Source: Roseomonas sp. CECT 9278 (GTDB lineage: Bacteria > Pseudomonadota > Alphaproteobacteria > Acetobacterales > Acetobacteraceae). From it: a DNA stretch of 64,000 bases. The stretch covers positions 56,192-120,191 of the forward strand of contig NZ_CAKKLX010000013.1 in assembly GCF_918698155.1 (NCBI RefSeq), read 5' to 3'. Below, piece by piece: positions 51,214 to 63,642 of this stretch. The position numbers and the translations under genes were made by a program. The notes below the pieces were generated by a model, which was given only the letters and a program-made list of their open reading frames with translations, searched no databases and was not told where the DNA came from. Numbering within the stretch: the first letter of the stretch is position 1; every line of letters begins with the position of its first letter.

Positions 51214-52665
51214 ATGCCGCACATCGCCGTCGCCCGCCTCTGGTTCGAAGGCAATTCCTTCACCCCGGTGCCCACGCCCCGCAGCGCCTTCGAATCGCGC
51301 GAATGGGGCAGCGGGCCGGCGCATCTCGCGCGCTACGCCGGCACCGCGACCGAACTGGGCGCGGTGGGCGCCTTCCTGGCGGCGCGGCCCGGCTGGCAGG
51401 CGACGGTGCTGCCCTGCATCGCCGCCCAGCCCGGCGGGCCGATGGCCGACGACGCGCTGCGCGCCTGGCGGACCGAGGTCGAGGCCGCGCTCAAGGCGCA
51501 GCGCTTCGATGGCGTGTATCTTTCCCTGCATGGCGCCTGCGTCAGCGAAAGCGACCCGGAGGCCGACGCCACCACCATCGCGCGCATCCGCAGCATCGTC
51601 GGGCGCGACGTGCCGATCACCGCGTCCTTCGACTTCCACGCCAACATGGCGCCAGAGATCGCCGGGGAACTCGACGGCGCCTCGGCCTATCGCACCTACC
51701 CGCATATCGACATGGATGCCGCGGCGATGCGTGCCCTGGCGCTGCTGGAGCGCGCCTTGTCCGGCGCCCCGCGCGCGCAGGGCCACATCGCGAAGCGTCC
51801 GATGGTCCTGCACAGCTTCCACATGCGCCACGAGGCCGGGCCGATGGCCGAAGTCTGGGCCGAGGCGGCGGCGGCGGAACGCGCGCCGGTCCTCGATGCC
51901 AGCATCTTCGGCGGCTTCGCCTGGGGTGACAGCCCCTATGCCGGGCCCGCGGCGATGGTCTGGGCGGAGGATGCCGGCGCGGCGCGGGACCTGGCGGAAC
52001 GCCTGGCGGATGCCATCGCGTCACGCCGCGCGCGCTTCGGCGTGACCCTGCCCGGCCCCGCCACCGCGCTGCGCCAGGCACTGGCCGCCCCGCCCGGCCT
52101 GGTGGCGCTGCTGGACCCGGCCGACAACCCGCTGTCGGGCGGCATCGCCGATACGCCCGAGATGCTGCGCGTGCTGGTTGCGGCGCAACTCGACGTACCC
52201 GCCGTCTTCGCCTTCCTGCACGACCCCGCCAGCGTGGCGGCGGCGCAGGAGGCCGGGCTGGGCGCCACGCTGACACGCCACCTCGGTGCCACCATCACCG
52301 AGGCCTTCGGCCGCCCCGTCATCACCGATGTGGTGGTCGAGCGCCTGACTGACGGGCGCTTCGTCAATGAGGGGCCGATGGAGCGCGGCGCGCCGGTCGA
52401 CCTCGGCCCGACCTGCGTGCTGCGCGCGGGCAGCCTGCGCATCATCTGCACCACGCTGAAGGAATCGGCGGTGGACCCGGCCTTCTTCGCGCTGCATGGC
52501 ATCGACCTGGCGGCCACGCGGCTGCTGGCGAACAAGGGCAAGAATCATTTCCGCGCGGCGTTCAGGGATCGCTGCGTGGCGATCGTGGAATGCGACGCAC
52601 CGGGGCCGGCGGCGCTCGACCTGGCGGCGCTGCCCTTCCGGCACGTGCCGGCCGATTGGCGCTGA
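51214..52665 (+). CDS. M81 family metallopeptidase (MlrC/microcystinase C-like)
   Basis: A 483-residue protein of the MlrC family, named for the last step of microcystin breakdown but widespread in bacteria without that pathway. It starts IAVARLWFEGNSFTPVPTP, the family opening (E-x-NSF). Metal-site regions are YLSLHGACVSES, SFDFHANMAP and AYRTYPHIDMDAAA, with FGGFAWGDSPYAGP and LLDPADNPLSGGIAD typical of the C-terminal half. Probably a zinc hydrolase of peptides or N-acyl amino acids; its real substrate here is unknown. It stands alone, divergent from the RTX gene. Confidence 0.9.
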   Translation: MPHIAVARLWFEGNSFTPVPTPRSAFESREWGSGPAHLARYAGTATELGAVGAFLAARPGWQATVLPCIAAQPGGPMADDALRAWRTEVEAALKAQRFDGVYLSLHGACVSESDPEADATTIARIRSIVGRDVPITASFDFHANMAPEIAGELDGASAYRTYPHIDMDAAAMRALALLERALSGAPRAQGHIAKRPMVLHSFHMRHEAGPMAEVWAEAAAAERAPVLDASIFGGFAWGDSPYAGPAAMVWAEDAGAARDLAERLADAIASRRARFGVTLPGPATALRQALAAPPGLVALLDPADNPLSGGIADTPEMLRVLVAAQLDVPAVFAFLHDPASVAAAQEAGLGATLTRHLGATITEAFGRPVITDVVVERLTDGRFVNEGPMERGAPVDLGPTCVLRAGSLRIICTTLKESAVDPAFFALHGIDLAATRLLANKGKNHFRAAFRDRCVAIVECDAPGPAALDLAALPFRHVPADWR

Positions 52666-52813
52666 CCGCCGGGCGCGCGGCGGCCGGACCCGCAGCCCGC
52701 GGCGCGCCGCGCGTTTGGTGGCGAAACGGGCGGCGGCCCCGGCTTCCGCCCATTGGCATCGGCGGCGCGCTGGCGTAGCGCTGCGCCATCTTCCCAGCCA
52801 GAGGCGTCAGCCC

Positions 52814-53059
52814 ATGTCCGACACCCTCCCCGACCGCCTGTCGACCGACCCCGCGAGCCCGTTCTTCAATGAGGAACTGCTGGGCCGCGGCGTCGGCATC
52901 CGCTTCCGCGGGCAGGAGAAGACGAATGTCGAGGAATACTGCGTCTCGGAAGGCTGGGTGCGGGTCAGCATGGGCAAGGCGGTGGACCGCCGGGGCAAGC
53001 CGCTGACCCTGAAGCTGACCGGCACGGTCGAACCCTATCTGCGTGCGCCCGCCGGCTGA
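52814..53059 (+). CDS. DUF3297 family protein
   Basis: An 81-residue soluble protein of a conserved proteobacterial family with no known function. The conserved core is FFNEELLGRGVGIRFRGQEK, then NVEEYCVSEGWVRVSMGKAVDRRGKPLTLKLTGTVEPYL. Length and start match other members. It has one Cys. It is a single-gene unit followed by a 12-bp hairpin at 53076-53109. Confidence 0.88.
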   Translation: MSDTLPDRLSTDPASPFFNEELLGRGVGIRFRGQEKTNVEEYCVSEGWVRVSMGKAVDRRGKPLTLKLTGTVEPYLRAPAG

Positions 53060-53075
53060 CCGCCGGCGCAGGCCG

Positions 53076-53109
53076 GAGGGGCCGGATACCCCCCTGCATC
53101 CGGCCCCTC
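53076..53109. terminator. Hairpin between DUF3297 gene and convergent membrane protein gene
   Basis: A perfect 12-bp stem, GAGGGGCCGGAT with ATCCGGCCCCTC, and a 10-base C-rich loop lie 16 bases after the DUF3297 stop. No T-run. Likely a shared terminator for two convergent genes. Confidence 0.6.
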
Positions 53110-53168
53110 GGTGGTCACAGGGGCATGGTGCTACCGCCGGTCGCCGCCCCATCGGCAACCGGATGGGC

Positions 53169-53462
53169 TCACATGTCCTGTGACTTGTAGATGCTGAACC
53201 CGCCGAGCAGGGTGGTGAGCGCCCCGCAGGCGACCAGATAGAGGCTGATGGTCTGGCCTTCCGCCGGCGGCATGCCGCCGGGCAGATGGAACATCGTCGC
53301 GGTATTGCCGTAGGCGATCCAGGCGCCGGTGACGATGGCGCCGAGGCCGATCAGCATGGCGATGATGCCCAGCGCGACGGCGAGTCGCCCATCGAGCGAC
53401 CAGTTGGAGTCGCCATAGACGTCCCGGACGCGCTGGCGATCGACGATTCCCGTATCCGACAT
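53169..53462 (-). CDS. Small two-span membrane protein
   Basis: A 97-residue protein of no recognised family. The first 27 residues are polar (MSDTGIVDRQRVRDVYGDSNWSL-type). A long hydrophobic span is at about 28-50 (LAVALGIIAMLIGLGAIVTGAW), then a Gly/Pro-rich loop (MFHLPGGMPPAEGQ) and a second span near 72-92 (SLYLVACGALTTLLGGFSIY). Codon use looks normal for the region. The start at 53462 follows GGGGGT. The AT-rich stretch just upstream (53510-53560) is a likely promoter. Confidence 0.7.
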   Translation of the reverse strand: MSDTGIVDRQRVRDVYGDSNWSLDGRLAVALGIIAMLIGLGAIVTGAWIAYGNTATMFHLPGGMPPAEGQTISLYLVACGALTTLLGGFSIYKSQDM

Positions 53463-55788
<2,326 letters not shown>

Positions 55789-55800
55789 CCGCGACGGTTT

Positions 55801-55830
55801 CGCCGCCCCCTCATTCGGCGGGGGGTGGCG
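55801..55830 (+). terminator. Hairpin in the glnB-glnA gap
   Basis: Ten base pairs (CGCCGCCCCC with GGGGGGTGGCG, one G-T pair) follow the glnB stop by about 12 bases. No T-run. It could reduce read-through, set the glnB to glnA ratio or protect the glnB message. Confidence 0.5.
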
Positions 55831-55992
55831 CACCAGGCCTGGACGCGGCGCTGCGACAGCGCCCGCCGGGCCGACACAGGCGGGACGGGGCATTGCCCTG
55901 CTTCGTCAGCCGAGCCGCCCCGCGGGACACCGAAGCTGCGGGGCGCGAATCAGTTTCGGGGTTTTCGCAGTCAGGGAACAGGACCGCACATC

Positions 55993-57432
<1,440 letters not shown>

Positions 57433-57457
57433 TCCACGCCGAATCGGTCGACACGAA

Positions 57458-57490
57458 AGGCCCCGCCGGAGCGATCCGGCGGGGCTTTTT
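57458..57490 (+). terminator. Rho-independent terminator of glnA
   Basis: A perfect 10-bp stem, GCCCCGCCGG (57460-57469) with CCGGCGGGGC (57476-57485), a 6-base loop AGCGAT and a run of five T (57486-57490). It is the only textbook intrinsic terminator in the window and ends 12 bases before the convergent aminotransferase stop. Confidence 0.9.
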
Positions 57491-57502
57491 CGTGGGCGTC
57501 GT

Positions 57503-58663
57503 TCAGGCCGCCACGCGCGGCATCGCGACACGCCGCCAGGCATCGACGAAGCGGTCCACATCCTCCTCGTCATTGTAGACATGCGGGCTGATGCGCAGCC
57601 GCCCCAGGCGCGGCGCGGCATAGGCGCGCAGCGCGGCCATGTCCTCGACCAGCCCGGCGGGCATCGCGCCAGGGAAGCCGACGCACAGGATATGCGGGGC
57701 GCGCAGCGCGCGCCGGGGCAGTTGGGCGCCGAAGGCGGACAGCCCTTCCTCCAGCCGCGCGGTCAGCATCGCGCAGCGTTGCGCGATCGCCGCCTGGCCC
57801 CAGCCGGCCATCATCTCCATGCCGGTCGCGGCCATGTCGAGGCCGATGAAATGGTCGCGCTCGCCCATGTCGAAACGCCGCGCGGTCGGCGCATAGGCGA
57901 GGTCGGCGAAGTACGGCACGCGTTCGGACGACACCGCGCGGCGCCCGAACGGCGTCTGCTCCAGCGGCACGCCATCCTGCCGGCGCTTGGCCACGTACAG
58001 GAAGGCGCGGCCGTACGGGCCGAGCACCCATTTGTAGGTCGGGAAGATCAGGAAGTCGGGGTCGATGACCTTCACGTCGATCGGCATGACGCCGGCGCCA
58101 TGCGTGGCATCGACCAGCATCGCCGCGCCCTTGGCGCGCAACAGCGGCGCGATGCGCAGCAGGTCGATCGCCCCGCCATCCGACCAATGCACGTTCGAGA
58201 TCGAGGCCAGCGAAACAGGTGCGCCAGGCTTGGCGATCGCTTCCTCGACCGCCGCGGTCCAGTCGCCATCGGTGGGGCGCGGCACGGTGTCGATGGTGAA
58301 GCCCTGCGCGGGCGCGCGCGCCATCCATTCCAACACCGGCGAGGAATGGTCGTCCTGCAGCACCAGCACGCGGGTGCCGGCCGGCGGCGAGAAGATCTTG
58401 CCCGCGGTGGCGACGCCATAGGAAACCGAGGAGACCAGCGCGACATCCTCGGCCTGCGCGCCGATCAGCGCGGCCGCGGCGGCGCGGCAGCGTTCGTGCT
58501 GGACGGCGCCCAGGCCCGGATCCAGTTCCCACGGCCGGCCCTTGCGCGCGACGCCGTTGCGCCCTGCCTCCTGCACCGCCAGCGGCAGCGGCGACCAGGC
58601 GGCGGCATTCAAGTAGGCGACCTCGCGCGGGATATCGAACAGGTGGCGTTGGGAGGGGAGCAT
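57503..58663 (-). CDS. Class V PLP aminotransferase
   Basis: A 386-residue fold-type I PLP enzyme of class V (cysteine desulfurase/isopenicillin epimerase-like). VSSVSYGVATAGKIF lies near the phosphate site, SISNVHWSDGGAID and LVDATHGAGVMPIDV hold the pyridine contacts (the Asp and His of DATHGAG), and FPTYKWVLGPYGRAFLYV contains the PLP Lys. The substrate domain ends RISPHVYNDEEDVDRFVDAW. The exact reaction (transamination, desulfuration or epimerisation) is unclear. The start MLPSQRHLFDIPREVAYLNA is preferred; a further 95 open codons upstream are Cys/Arg-rich and lie over the operator-like DNA. It is divergent from the XRE regulator. Confidence 0.88.
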   Translation of the reverse strand: MLPSQRHLFDIPREVAYLNAAAWSPLPLAVQEAGRNGVARKGRPWELDPGLGAVQHERCRAAAAALIGAQAEDVALVSSVSYGVATAGKIFSPPAGTRVLVLQDDHSSPVLEWMARAPAQGFTIDTVPRPTDGDWTAAVEEAIAKPGAPVSLASISNVHWSDGGAIDLLRIAPLLRAKGAAMLVDATHGAGVMPIDVKVIDPDFLIFPTYKWVLGPYGRAFLYVAKRRQDGVPLEQTPFGRRAVSSERVPYFADLAYAPTARRFDMGERDHFIGLDMAATGMEMMAGWGQAAIAQRCAMLTARLEEGLSAFGAQLPRRALRAPHILCVGFPGAMPAGLVEDMAALRAYAAPRLGRLRISPHVYNDEEDVDRFVDAWRRVAMPRVAA

Positions 58664-59003
58664 CGGGGCGATCCTTCGCGGATGACCCACAAAGGCTAGT
58701 GCAGCGCAGCAACCAGTGGAACAGCCCGGCGCGCGGCACCTGCCGCACCGGCCGGGGGCTTGGTGGCGAATCGGTTGATTAAGACACCGATTCGAAGAAA
58801 CGAAGGCCATGAGGCACTTGGGTTCGGGCCTTTCCACTGTAATGAAGCAGAGTGTGAACCACTGACAGGCCGGCCTGACAGAACATGTCAATTCCATCTG
58901 ACATCGATCGGCCGAAATTTTACCTTTTGGAAACCGAATCGGGCGCAATCATGCCGCGCCGGGACCGTCCCGCCCCACCAGATGTAGTGCGGGAGCCCCG
59001 GCG
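58664..59003. promoter_or_regulatory. Divergent control region with two kinds of repeated half-sites
   Basis: The 340-base gap carries a 9-bp dyad CGAATCGGT-N10-ACCGATTCG (58767-58794), with a third copy of the half-site at 58935-58942 (CGAATCGG). It also carries four TGACA half-sites: CTGACAG at 58862 and 58875, TGTCA at 58886 and TGACA at 58900; two of them form TGACA-N5-TGTCA (58876-58890). The AT-rich parts (58770-58800, 58905-58935) suit promoters. The region probably binds the adjacent XRE protein and perhaps a second regulator. Confidence 0.6.
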
Positions 59004-59420
59004 ATGAACAACATGGCAGCGAACGAGGCAGACAGGATGTCGCAGCAAATCACCGCCCCGCCCCAGGGCATGGACCACAGCACGCCGGAGGGCGATGCGC
59101 TGGAATTCGATGGCCAGGTCGGCGCCGCCCTGCACCGCCACCGCCGCGGGCTTGGCCTGACCGCGACGCAGTTGGCACGGCGCGTCGGCATCACGCAGCG
59201 CCAGATGGCGCGCGTCGAACTGGGGCTCGAGCCGCTGACGCTGCGCCTCGCGATCAGCCTGGGTGCCGCGCTCGGGATGCCGCCCGGCTGGTATCTGGGG
59301 CTCGATTCCGCGGCCCTGCCCGAGGCGATCGGCATCAACCTGCAGGAAGCGCATGACGGCTGGGCGCAGGCGCTCGCGCTGCGCATCGCGGCCGCCGCCA
59401 CGCCGCCGGTCCAGCACTGA
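59004..59420 (+). CDS. XRE family transcriptional regulator
   Basis: A 138-residue DNA-binding protein. Residues about 38-92 form the five-helix XRE/Cro domain: VGAALHRHRRGLGLTATQLARRVGITQRQMARVELG, with the helix-turn-helix at TATQLARRVGITQRQMARVE. The first 30 residues are polar and probably disordered; later ATG codons (59013, 59037 and beyond) are alternative starts. The C-terminal part (YLGLDSAALPEAIGINLQEA) is helical with no known ligand domain. It likely controls its own promoter and the divergent class V aminotransferase, given the repeated half-sites in between. Confidence 0.88.
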   Translation: MNNMAANEADRMSQQITAPPQGMDHSTPEGDALEFDGQVGAALHRHRRGLGLTATQLARRVGITQRQMARVELGLEPLTLRLAISLGAALGMPPGWYLGLDSAALPEAIGINLQEAHDGWAQALALRIAAAATPPVQH

Positions 59421-59677
59421 CGCGCCAACCGCCGCGCCGATGCCTGCGGCGCCGCCAGGCGCCGGCACCGCGCGGCGGTTCGCGGCCACGCGCGCGCCGC
59501 GGCCGCGTCACCCATCCTGGCCGCGGGCGCGGGCCGGGAACGGCGATCGGCGTTGCCGCCCCGGCGCGGCACGCTGAACGCAGCGGGCGATGACATTCGT
59601 CGCCGCCTGGCCAAGTCTGGTCATCAAGCGCCAACCTGGTGCTGGCAACATGGCACCGCCAGCAGGGAGATCGCGGC

Positions 59678-61150
59678 ATGACCGAGCCTGTCCTCATCGT
59701 CGGCGCCGGGCCGGTCGGCCTCACGATGGCGGCCGAACTGGCGCGCTACGGCGTGCCGATCCGCATCATCGACCGCGCCGCGGCGCGCACCGACAAGTCG
59801 AAGGCGCTGGTGCTCTGGCCGCGCAGCCTGGAACTTATGGATCGCCTCGGCTGCACCGGGGCCTTCATCGCCGCCGGCATGCGCGCCACCGGCGGCACCA
59901 TCCGCGCCGAGAAGGGCGCCATCGGCCATGTCAGCTTCGCGGCCGAGGGCACCGCCTATCCCTTCGCCCTGATGATCCCGCAGAGCGAGACCGAACGGCT
60001 GTTCGAAGACCACCTGGCCGCGCAGGGCATCCAGGTCGAACGCCAGGTCGAATTGCTGCGCTTCACGCCCGATGCGGACGGCGCGCAGGCCACCCTGCGC
60101 CACCCCGATGGGCGCGAGGAGACGCTGCACACCCCCTGGCTGCTCGGCTGCGACGGCGCGCATAGCGCGGTGCGCCGCGGCCTCGGCATGGCCTTCGAGG
60201 GCGAGACCCTGCCGAGCGAATGGGTGCTGGCCGACGTGCACCTCGCCAACGTCGCCACGCCGCCCGATGAGCTCGCCATCCACTGGCATGCCGATGGCGC
60301 GCTGGTGCTGTTCCCCATCTCGCCCGGGCGCTGGCGCGTCATCGCCGATATCGGCGAGACCGACGACACCACCGCGCGCCACGAACCGACGCTGGCCGAG
60401 GTCCAGGCGCTGATCGACCGCCGCGCGCCGGGCGGCATCGTCGCCTCCGACCCGGTCTGGCTGTCCGGCTTCCGCATCAACGAACGCAAGGTGCGCGACT
60501 ACAGCGCCGGGCGCGTCTTCCTGGCCGGCGACGCCGCCCATATCCACAGCCCCGCCGGCGGCCAGGGCATGAACACCGGCATGCAGGACGCCTTCAACCT
60601 GGCCTGGAAGCTCGCGCTCGTCATCACCGGCAAGGCCGCCGCACCCGCCCTGCTGCCGAGCTACAGCATCGAGCGCAGCGCGGTGGGCGACATGGTGCTC
60701 GCCAATGCCGGCCGCATGACCGCCGCCGCCACGCTGCGCGGGGACATCAGGCAGGGGGTGCGGAATTTCATCGCCTCGTTGGTGCTGCAAGTGCCGGCGG
60801 TGCAGCGCAAGATCGGCCAGGCGATGACCGAGCTGGCCATCGCCTATCCAGCCAGCCCCCTGACCGTATCGGGCGGCGCCCACACCAGCGGCCCCGCCGC
60901 CGGCGAGCGCATGCCCCCGCGCGCCGGCGAACCCCCCATCGGCGCCGGCCCCGCCCCGCGCTTCGCCATCCTCGCCGAGAACACCCCCGACATCGCGACC
61001 CTGTTCGCCCGCCACGCCGCCCTGCTGGAAGCAACCCCGCGCCCACCCATCAACCCAAAGGCCGCCTGGCTGGTGCGGCCCGACGGCTACGTCGCCCTGG
61101 TCGGGGAGAGCGCGGCGGTCGGGGCGTACCTGGAGCGCCTGGGCGGGTGA
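59678..61150 (+). CDS. FAD-dependent aromatic-type monooxygenase
   Basis: A 490-residue class A flavoprotein monooxygenase (PheA/TfdB/PobA superfamily). It has the FAD dinucleotide loop VLIVGAGPVGLTMAAELA at about 4-21, the DG motif GCDGAHSAVRRGLG, and the GD motif FLAGDAAHIHSPAGGQGMNTGMQDAFNLAWKLA. The C-terminal part ends with LVRPDGYVALVGES, as in the thioredoxin-like tail of phenol hydroxylase-type enzymes. It hydroxylates aromatic rings or similar compounds with NAD(P)H and oxygen; the substrate is unknown. The ATG behind AGGGAG is used; a GTG 13 codons earlier is possible. It stands alone before a run of hairpins. Confidence 0.92.
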   Translation: MTEPVLIVGAGPVGLTMAAELARYGVPIRIIDRAAARTDKSKALVLWPRSLELMDRLGCTGAFIAAGMRATGGTIRAEKGAIGHVSFAAEGTAYPFALMIPQSETERLFEDHLAAQGIQVERQVELLRFTPDADGAQATLRHPDGREETLHTPWLLGCDGAHSAVRRGLGMAFEGETLPSEWVLADVHLANVATPPDELAIHWHADGALVLFPISPGRWRVIADIGETDDTTARHEPTLAEVQALIDRRAPGGIVASDPVWLSGFRINERKVRDYSAGRVFLAGDAAHIHSPAGGQGMNTGMQDAFNLAWKLALVITGKAAAPALLPSYSIERSAVGDMVLANAGRMTAAATLRGDIRQGVRNFIASLVLQVPAVQRKIGQAMTELAIAYPASPLTVSGGAHTSGPAAGERMPPRAGEPPIGAGPAPRFAILAENTPDIATLFARHAALLEATPRPPINPKAAWLVRPDGYVALVGESAAVGAYLERLGG

Positions 61151-61160
61151 GGGCGTAGGC

Positions 61161-61363
61161 GGGGGGCCAGCCCCCCGAACCCCCCGCTGGGAGGCGACCG
61201 CCTCCCAGCGGGGGGTCAAATGGGCAGGATGAGGGAGGGGCTCATCGGCGGCACCGACGCGACAGGTGCGCCATGCCCCTCCCTCATCCTGCCCATACGT
61301 TTCCGCGGGTCCGGGGGCACGTATGCCCCCGGCGGGTGGGTTCGGGAGGGCAGCGCCCTCCCG
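61161..61363. repeat. Run of five hairpins between convergent genes
   Basis: Stems in order are: 61161-61176 (6 bp, G-run with C-run); 61179-61216 (16 bp perfect, core CCCCCCGCTGGGAGG); 61220-61241 with 61275-61296 (22 bp perfect, core ATGGGCAGGATGAGGGAGGG, 33-base spacer); 61311-61332 (9 bp, loop CGTA); and 61343-61363 (9 bp, loop AGC). They fill the space between the monooxygenase stop and the parE stop. Confidence 0.8.
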
Positions 61364-61373
61364 GCTGCGCCCT

Positions 61374-63368
61374 TCACGCGTCCAGCGCCTCGGCTGCCAC
61401 GCTCGCGGCGTTCTCCTGGATGAACTGGAAGCGCAGTTCCGGCCGGCGGCCCATCAGGGCTTCGATGCGGTCCGAGGTGAAGGCGCGGTCTTCTGGCGGC
61501 AGGACCACGCGCAGCAGGGTGCGCTTTTTCGGGTCCATGGTGGTTTCCTTCAGGGCGGCGGGGGGCATTTCGCCCAGGCCCTTGAAGCGGCTGACCTCGA
61601 CTTTCTGGTTGGCCTTGAAGCGCTTTTTCAGCACGCGTTCGCGGTCGGCATCGTCCATGGCGTAGACCGAGACACCGCCGGCCTGCAGGCGATAGAGCGG
61701 CGGCTGGGCGAGGAAGACGCGGCCCTGGCGGACCAGCTCGGGCAGTTCCTTGTAGAAGAAGGTCATCAGCAGGGCGGCGATGTGGGCGCCGTCCACGTCG
61801 GCGTCGGTCATGATGACCACGCGGCCGTAGCGCAGGCGGGCGATGTCGAAGCGGTCGCCGACGCCGCAGCCCAGGGCCTCGATCAGGTCCTTCAGTTCCT
61901 GGTTCTGGCGCAGCTTTTCGGTGGTCGCGCTCGCGACGTTCAGGATCTTGCCGCGCAGGGGCAGCACGGCCTGGGTTTCGCGGTCGCGCGCCTGCTTGGC
62001 GGAACCGCCGGCGGAATCGCCTTCCACCAGGAACAGCTCGGTGCCGTCGGCGGATTCGCGCGAACAGTCCGACAGCTTGCCGGGCAGGCGCAGCTTGCGG
62101 GTGGCGGATTTGCGCGGCGTGTCCTTCTCGGCGCGGCGGCGCAACCGGTCCTCGGCGCGTTCGATGGCGAAGGCGAGCAGGTTGTCGGCGCGTGCCGGGT
62201 CGCCGGCGAGCCAATGGTCGAAATGGTCGCGCAGCGCGGCCTCGACCAGGCGGGCGGCCTCGGGGCTGGTCAGGCGGTCCTTGGTCTGGCCCTGGAATTG
62301 CGGTTCGCGCACGAAGACCGACAGCATGCCGGCCAGGCCGCCGAACAGATCCTCGGCGGTGACGGTTGCGGCGCGCTTTTCCTTCTTGAGCTCGCCATAG
62401 GCACGCAGGCCCTTCACCAGCGCCGCGCGGAAGCCGGCTTCGTGGGTGCCGCCCTGCGGCGTCGGGATGGTGTTGGCGTAGGTATTGAGGAAGCCGTCGC
62501 CGCGTTCGACCCAGGTGGCGGCCCATTCGACGCGGCCGGCGCCGTCGGGGAAGTCGGCGTTGCCGGCCCAGGGGGCGGGAACCACGGTGGCCTGGCCCTC
62601 GATGGCGGAGGCCAGGAAGTCCTGCAGCCCGCCGGGGAAGTGCAGCACCGCCTGGGCGGGCGTGTCGTCCTTCACCAGGGACGGGTCGCAGGACCAGCGG
62701 ATCTCGACGCCGCGGAACAGGTAGGCCTTGGACCGGCACAGGCGATACAGCCGCGCGGCCTTGAATTCCTGCGCGCCAAAGATTTCGGGGTCGGGCTGGA
62801 AGCGAATGAGGGTGCCGCGGCGGTTCTGCACCGGCCCTGCGTTCTTCAGCTTCGTGACGGGCTTGCCGCGTTCGTAGGATTGCGTGAACAGCGTGCGGTC
62901 GCGCGCGACTTCCACATCCAGCCGTGCGGCCAGCGCGTTCACCACGGAACTGCCCACGCCATGCAGGCCGCCGGAGGTGTCATACGCCTTGCCGGAGAAC
63001 TTCCCGCCCGAATGCAGGGTGGTGAGGATGACTTCGAGCGCGCTCAGCTTCGGGAATTTCGGATGCGGGTCGACCGGGATGCCGCGGCCATTGTCGCGCA
63101 CGCTGATCCAGTTGCCCGGTTCGAAGGCGAGGTCGATGCGGTCGGCATGGCCGGCCACCGCCTCGTCCATGGCGTTGTCCAGCACTTCGGCAGCCAGGTG
63201 GTGCAGCGCATTCTCGTCGGTGCCGCCGATATACATGCCGGGGCGGCGGCGGACGGGCTCGAGCCCTTCCAGCACCTCGATGTCCTTGGCGGAGTAGCCC
63301 TCGGCCTGCGCGGCAGCACCCGCCGGGGCGCCCTTGCGGGCACCGCCACGGCCGAACAAATCGTTCAT
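61374..63368 (-). CDS. parE: DNA topoisomerase IV subunit B
   Basis: A 664-residue type IIA topoisomerase ATPase subunit that, with ParC, unlinks daughter chromosomes. The GHKL ATPase domain has AEVLDNAMDEA (catalytic Glu61, Asn65), RDNGRGIPVD (91-100) and GGLHGVGSSVVNAL (132-). The transducer domain follows. TOPRIM contains VEGDSAGGSAKQARD (447-) and TDADVDGAHIA (520-) for magnesium binding. The tail RPELRFQFIQENAASV is typical. ParE rather than GyrB is favoured by the length and the short C-terminal domain. A 24-residue basic N-terminal extension precedes GYSAKDIEVLEGLEPVR. Confidence 0.95.
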   Translation of the reverse strand: MNDLFGRGGARKGAPAGAAAQAEGYSAKDIEVLEGLEPVRRRPGMYIGGTDENALHHLAAEVLDNAMDEAVAGHADRIDLAFEPGNWISVRDNGRGIPVDPHPKFPKLSALEVILTTLHSGGKFSGKAYDTSGGLHGVGSSVVNALAARLDVEVARDRTLFTQSYERGKPVTKLKNAGPVQNRRGTLIRFQPDPEIFGAQEFKAARLYRLCRSKAYLFRGVEIRWSCDPSLVKDDTPAQAVLHFPGGLQDFLASAIEGQATVVPAPWAGNADFPDGAGRVEWAATWVERGDGFLNTYANTIPTPQGGTHEAGFRAALVKGLRAYGELKKEKRAATVTAEDLFGGLAGMLSVFVREPQFQGQTKDRLTSPEAARLVEAALRDHFDHWLAGDPARADNLLAFAIERAEDRLRRRAEKDTPRKSATRKLRLPGKLSDCSRESADGTELFLVEGDSAGGSAKQARDRETQAVLPLRGKILNVASATTEKLRQNQELKDLIEALGCGVGDRFDIARLRYGRVVIMTDADVDGAHIAALLMTFFYKELPELVRQGRVFLAQPPLYRLQAGGVSVYAMDDADRERVLKKRFKANQKVEVSRFKGLGEMPPAALKETTMDPKKRTLLRVVLPPEDRAFTSDRIEALMGRRPELRFQFIQENAASVAAEALDA

Positions 63369-63642
63369 GTCTTGTTCCCTTTAGGGCGGTCAGAATAGCC
63401 ACCACCGCGCCGGGAAACAACGCGGCGCGCGAGTCGCCGCCGCGGCCCACGAAACGGCGCGGCCCAACCCTCCGACAGGGAGGCGGCGCCAGCGCCCGCC
63501 GGAACTGGCGGCCCGAGGCTCCCTCGGGCCGGGAGCGCACAGCGCGACCGCGCCCAGCCCGTCAGCCGCCGCCAACGCACCAGTGCATGGCGCGAAGGCA
63601 AGGGCCGCGGACGCGGCCCGCCCGCCGCTTGAGGGCAAGAAA

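Noticed and set aside
57503..58948. Longer start for the class V aminotransferase
   Set aside because: The extra 95 residues are Cys/Arg-rich, unlike the family, and would cover the operator-like repeats; the start at 58663 gives the usual N-terminus.
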